DNA of 64,000 nt from positions 62,001 through 126,000 of the forward strand of contig NZ_SLVY01000012.1 of the NCBI RefSeq assembly GCF_004345605.1, read 5' to 3'. The first letter of the stretch is position 1. Each line of letters opens with the position of its first letter. This DNA is from Rhodococcus sp. SMB37. Lineage in GTDB: Bacteria > Actinomycetota > Actinomycetes > Mycobacteriales > Mycobacteriaceae. The notes beneath the pieces are model-generated. The model had not been told where the DNA came from. It searched no databases and saw only the letters and a list, made by a program, of their open reading frames with translations. The translations under genes and the position numbers were made by a program. Positions 63,045 through 64,000 of this stretch are shown here, one piece after another.

Positions 63045-64000
63045 ATGGCAGCGGCTGCGTCCTCGTCCGGCCCCCGGTCTTCGTCGAATGCGGGGTCGTG
63101 CACCCCGCCGGTCCGCACACTGCTCGTGGACAACTACGACTCGTTCACCTACAACCTCTACAGCCTCCTGACCCGAGTCAACGGCACAGCCCCGATCGTG
63201 GTCACCAACGACACCTCCTGGGACGAAGTGCTGACCCTCGACTTCGACAACGTCGTCATCTCCCCCGGTCCCGGACGCCCGGACCGCGAACGTGACTTCG
63301 GGATCAGTGCCCGCGCCCTCGCCGAACTGTCCGTCCCGGTGCTCGGGGTGTGCCTCGGTCATCAGGGACTGTGCCATCTGTTCGGCAGCGACGTCGTCCG
63401 CGCTCCCGAGCCGGTGCACGGCCGCACCAGCGACATCCTGCACGACGGGACCGGGCTGTTCTCCGGGATCCCCTCCCCGTTCACCGCCGTGCGCTACCAC
63501 TCGCTGATCGTCGAGCAGGTCCCCGACGAGTTCGAGGTCCTCGCCCGCACCGGCGACGGGTTGCTCATGGCCGTCGCGCATCGCGACCGCCCCCTGTACG
63601 GGGTGCAGTTCCACCCTGAGTCCATCGGCACCGACTACGGATTCGAACTGCTCGACAATTTCCGTGCCGCCACCGGCCCACACACGCGCACCACCCGTAA
63701 CGGCGCCGCGGTGCCGGCCCCGGCGGTGGACGCCGCGCGGTTCGTGCTCGAGAGCCGCACCCTCGAATGCCATCCCGACCCGCACGCGGTGTACGAGGCG
63801 TTGTTCGCGGCGGGCCCGCACAGTTTCCTGCTCGACGGCAGCGATGCTCTCGAGCGCGACTCGCGGTTCACGGTGATGGGCGACGCATCGGGGCCCCGCG
63901 CCGAATTCGTCTCCTACAGTGTCGCCGAAACCTTGGTGCGGGAGTATCACCCCGACGGCACGCAGACCTCGTACCATCGCACGTTCTTCGACCACCTCGA
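63045..64000 (+). CDS. papA: Fused aminodeoxychorismate synthase (PabA-PabB), 5' part
   Basis: The gene is cut by the right edge; 318 codons are seen. After a 25-residue lead comes a type 1 glutamine amidotransferase domain: VDNYDSFTYNLYSLL, VISPGPGRPD, GVCLGHQGLCHLFG with the catalytic Cys, and YGVQFHPESIGTDYG with His-Glu. From about residue 235 the PabB/TrpE-like chorismate-binding part begins (ARFVLESRTLECHPDP, SFLLDGSDALERDSRFT). Such single-chain PabAB proteins make 4-amino-4-deoxychorismate for folate or, with PapB and PapC, for p-aminophenylalanine. Eight bases separate it from the mutase gene. Confidence 0.85.
   Translation, partial: MAAAASSSGPRSSSNAGSCTPPVRTLLVDNYDSFTYNLYSLLTRVNGTAPIVVTNDTSWDEVLTLDFDNVVISPGPGRPDRERDFGISARALAELSVPVLGVCLGHQGLCHLFGSDVVRAPEPVHGRTSDILHDGTGLFSGIPSPFTAVRYHSLIVEQVPDEFEVLARTGDGLLMAVAHRDRPLYGVQFHPESIGTDYGFELLDNFRAATGPHTRTTRNGAAVPAPAVDAARFVLESRTLECHPDPHAVYEALFAAGPHSFLLDGSDALERDSRFTVMGDASGPRAEFVSYSVAETLVREYHPDGTQTSYHRTFFDHL

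Overview
The window is high-GC actinobacterial DNA, most likely from Rhodococcus or a close relative in Mycobacteriales. This rests on RbpA, a DprE2-like reductase, a Rv2090-like exonuclease beside a Rv2089c-like peptidase, [3Fe-4S] ferredoxin/P450 pairs and a very large NRPS. It begins and ends in genes with mycobacterial counterparts (exonuclease/peptidase at the left, rbpA at the right). Between them lies mostly accessory DNA: catabolic operons, toxin-antitoxin pairs, orphan enzymes and a 22-kb NRPS gene. I see no rRNA, tRNA, CRISPR array, intact insertion sequence or prophage.

Left part (1-15 kb). Five genes on the minus strand (6680 down to 1414), each overlapping the next by ATGA, match the STM4011-STM4015 set named after Salmonella: a leucine-rich-repeat-like protein, an ATP-grasp-like protein, a sulfatase-fold hydrolase and two radical SAM enzymes. 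As far as I know its product is unknown, and it is the best candidate here for an undescribed system. Then come single genes: a reductase, Nudix hydrolase, membrane protein, methyltransferase, small-molecule kinase, zeta toxin/antitoxin pair with a palindromic operator, pyrophosphatase-like protein, lipoproteins and SoxR.

Catabolic part (15-38 kb). A TetR gene diverges from a resorcinol pathway (hydroxylase, maleylacetate reductase, hydroxyquinol dioxygenase), followed by a truncated Na+/H+ antiporter and about 1.3 kb of gene-free DNA holding several palindromes. A methyltransferase, a glyoxalase-fold protein and a second zeta pair follow. Next is a six-gene operon facing a TetR gene: two phosphotriesterase-like proteins (one with almost all metal ligands replaced), an FAD monooxygenase, an alpha/beta hydrolase, a metallo-beta-lactamase-fold hydrolase and a CocE-type hydrolase. 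Its substrate cannot be told from sequence. A second set (VOC protein, P450, ferredoxin, ferredoxin reductase, LysR) faces another TetR gene and contains a 19-bp-arm inverted repeat just before the P450.

NRPS part (38-64 kb). One 7369-residue protein carries six modules: C-A-T, C-A-T, C-A-T, C-A-T-E, C-A-T, C-A-T-TE. Pocket residues read by eye give Ser for module 2 and Thr for module 4, which the E domain would turn to the D form; the other four form one DAFF-type group I cannot assign. The first module holds an extra C-domain half. The last two A domains share a 213-bp segment with one mismatch, a sign of recent gene conversion. To the right lie an exported protein, a zinc-binding protein, rbpA with a strong terminator, and a chorismate-mutase-like gene next to a fused aminodeoxychorismate synthase. 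The last two look like the start of a p-aminophenylalanine pathway and may supply the NRPS.
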